Assembly: GCA_016705005.1 (NCBI GenBank) | Contig: JADIZB010000001.1 | Location: forward strand, 434,001-498,000 | DNA from: Bacteroidales bacterium | Lineage (GTDB): Bacteria > Bacteroidota > Bacteroidia > Bacteroidales > Lentimicrobiaceae | Direction of reading: 5' to 3' | Length of the DNA stretch: 64,000 nucleotides | Shown here: piece after piece, positions 63,681 to 64,000 of the stretch | Layout: each line of letters starts with the position of its first letter | Position numbering within the stretch: the stretch's first letter is position 1 | Notes under the pieces: model-generated | The model's input: the letters and a program-made list of their open reading frames with translations, nothing else | Database searches by the model: none | What the model was told of the DNA's origin: nothing | Position numbers and translations under genes: made by a program

Positions 63681-63690
63681 AGACCTCTAC

Positions 63691-63718
63691 TTTTTACTTT
63701 AGACTTTTTACTTTTTAC
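63691..63718. repeat. Heptamer array of the AAGTAAA family (inverted) before uvrC
   Basis: Four units TTTTTAC, TTTAGAC, TTTTTAC, TTTTTAC with a degenerate fifth end about seven bases before the uvrC ATG at 63732. Confidence 0.82.
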
Positions 63719-63731
63719 TTTTAATTCAGCT

Positions 63732-64000
63732 ATGTCTTCAACTAATATCGTCTCGATCCTGAAAACCCTCCCGAACGACCCCGGGGTGTATCAGTATTAC
63801 GATAAGGATGGAACCATCATTTATGTGGGGAAGGCAAAAAATCTGAAGAAGAGGGTTATGTCCTACTTCAACAAGGACAGTTCACTTCCCGGTAAAGTGA
63901 GGGTGCTGGTGGCCCGGATTGCCGATATCCGCTGGATTGCCGTGGAAAGTGAATCGGATGCGTTACTGCTTGAAAACAACATGATCAAAGAGTACCAGCC
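63732..64000 (+). CDS. uvrC: Excinuclease ABC subunit C (partial, N-terminus only)
   Basis: The first 89 residues are present; the rest lies beyond the window. The GIY-YIG nuclease domain is clear: LPNDPGVYQYY (14-24) and GTIIYVGKAKNLKKRV (27-42), then the YFNKDSSLPGKVRVLVARIA and ESESDALLLENNMIKEY segments of UvrC. It makes the 3' incision in nucleotide excision repair. Confidence 0.95.
   Translation, partial: MSSTNIVSILKTLPNDPGVYQYYDKDGTIIYVGKAKNLKKRVMSYFNKDSSLPGKVRVLVARIADIRWIAVESESDALLLENNMIKEYQ

Overview
The window comes from a member of the Bacteroidota, most likely a Bacteroidales-like environmental lineage. The evidence is several proteins with type IX secretion (T9SS) C-terminal sorting domains, a FecR/ECF sigma pair, a GLPGLI protein beside a TonB-receptor-like barrel, a SUF operon in the order sufB-C-D-S-E, and repeated hits to the Bacteroidota -7 promoter box TAnnTTTG just upstream of predicted starts. 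No rRNA or tRNA gene, CRISPR array or prophage was seen.

Layout. 1-10.9 kb (all minus): a large multidomain surface protein cut by the window edge, a beta-helix T9SS protein, then an ECF sigma / FecR anti-sigma / STN-domain barrel operon. 11-17 kb: aldehyde dehydrogenase, small hypotheticals, a divergent HxlR regulator and NmrA-type reductase, a lipoprotein and an EamA transporter. 17.6-22.7 kb: rplU, rpmA, serS, a TPR protein and rsmA. 22.7-23.9 kb: a REP-associated transposase (RAYT) beside a REP-like hairpin array and a truncated older copy of its own tail.

24-36 kb is an acyl/glycan region: TMTC-like glycosyltransferase with TPRs, fatty acyl-AMP ligase (FAAL), B12 radical SAM protein, acyl carrier protein, ketoacyl synthase III, SDR reductase, GT2 glycosyltransferase and a GNAT-like protein. 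36-43.8 kb: an SGNH-hydrolase-like T9SS protein, a TonB-receptor-like barrel and GLPGLI protein, divergent from a histidine kinase/response regulator pair. 43.9-53 kb is a second acyl/glycan region: flippase, FAAL-ACP fusion, two sulfotransferases, and an MBOAT acyltransferase with an SGNH partner. The two regions together look suited to making and decorating a cell-surface lipid or glycan; the product cannot be read from sequence. 53-64 kb: DUF2147 protein, frameshifted wecE-like aminotransferase, PH-domain protein, the SUF operon, thiL, a four-helix-bundle protein and the start of uvrC.

The least explained signal lies between the genes. Many intergenic gaps carry short tandem arrays with a period of seven bases. 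The unit differs from gap to gap, but several unit families recur at distant places and in both orientations. Three conserved genes (wecE-like, sufC, thiL) are each broken by one base in a homopolymer, which points to sequencing or assembly error, although slippage is possible.
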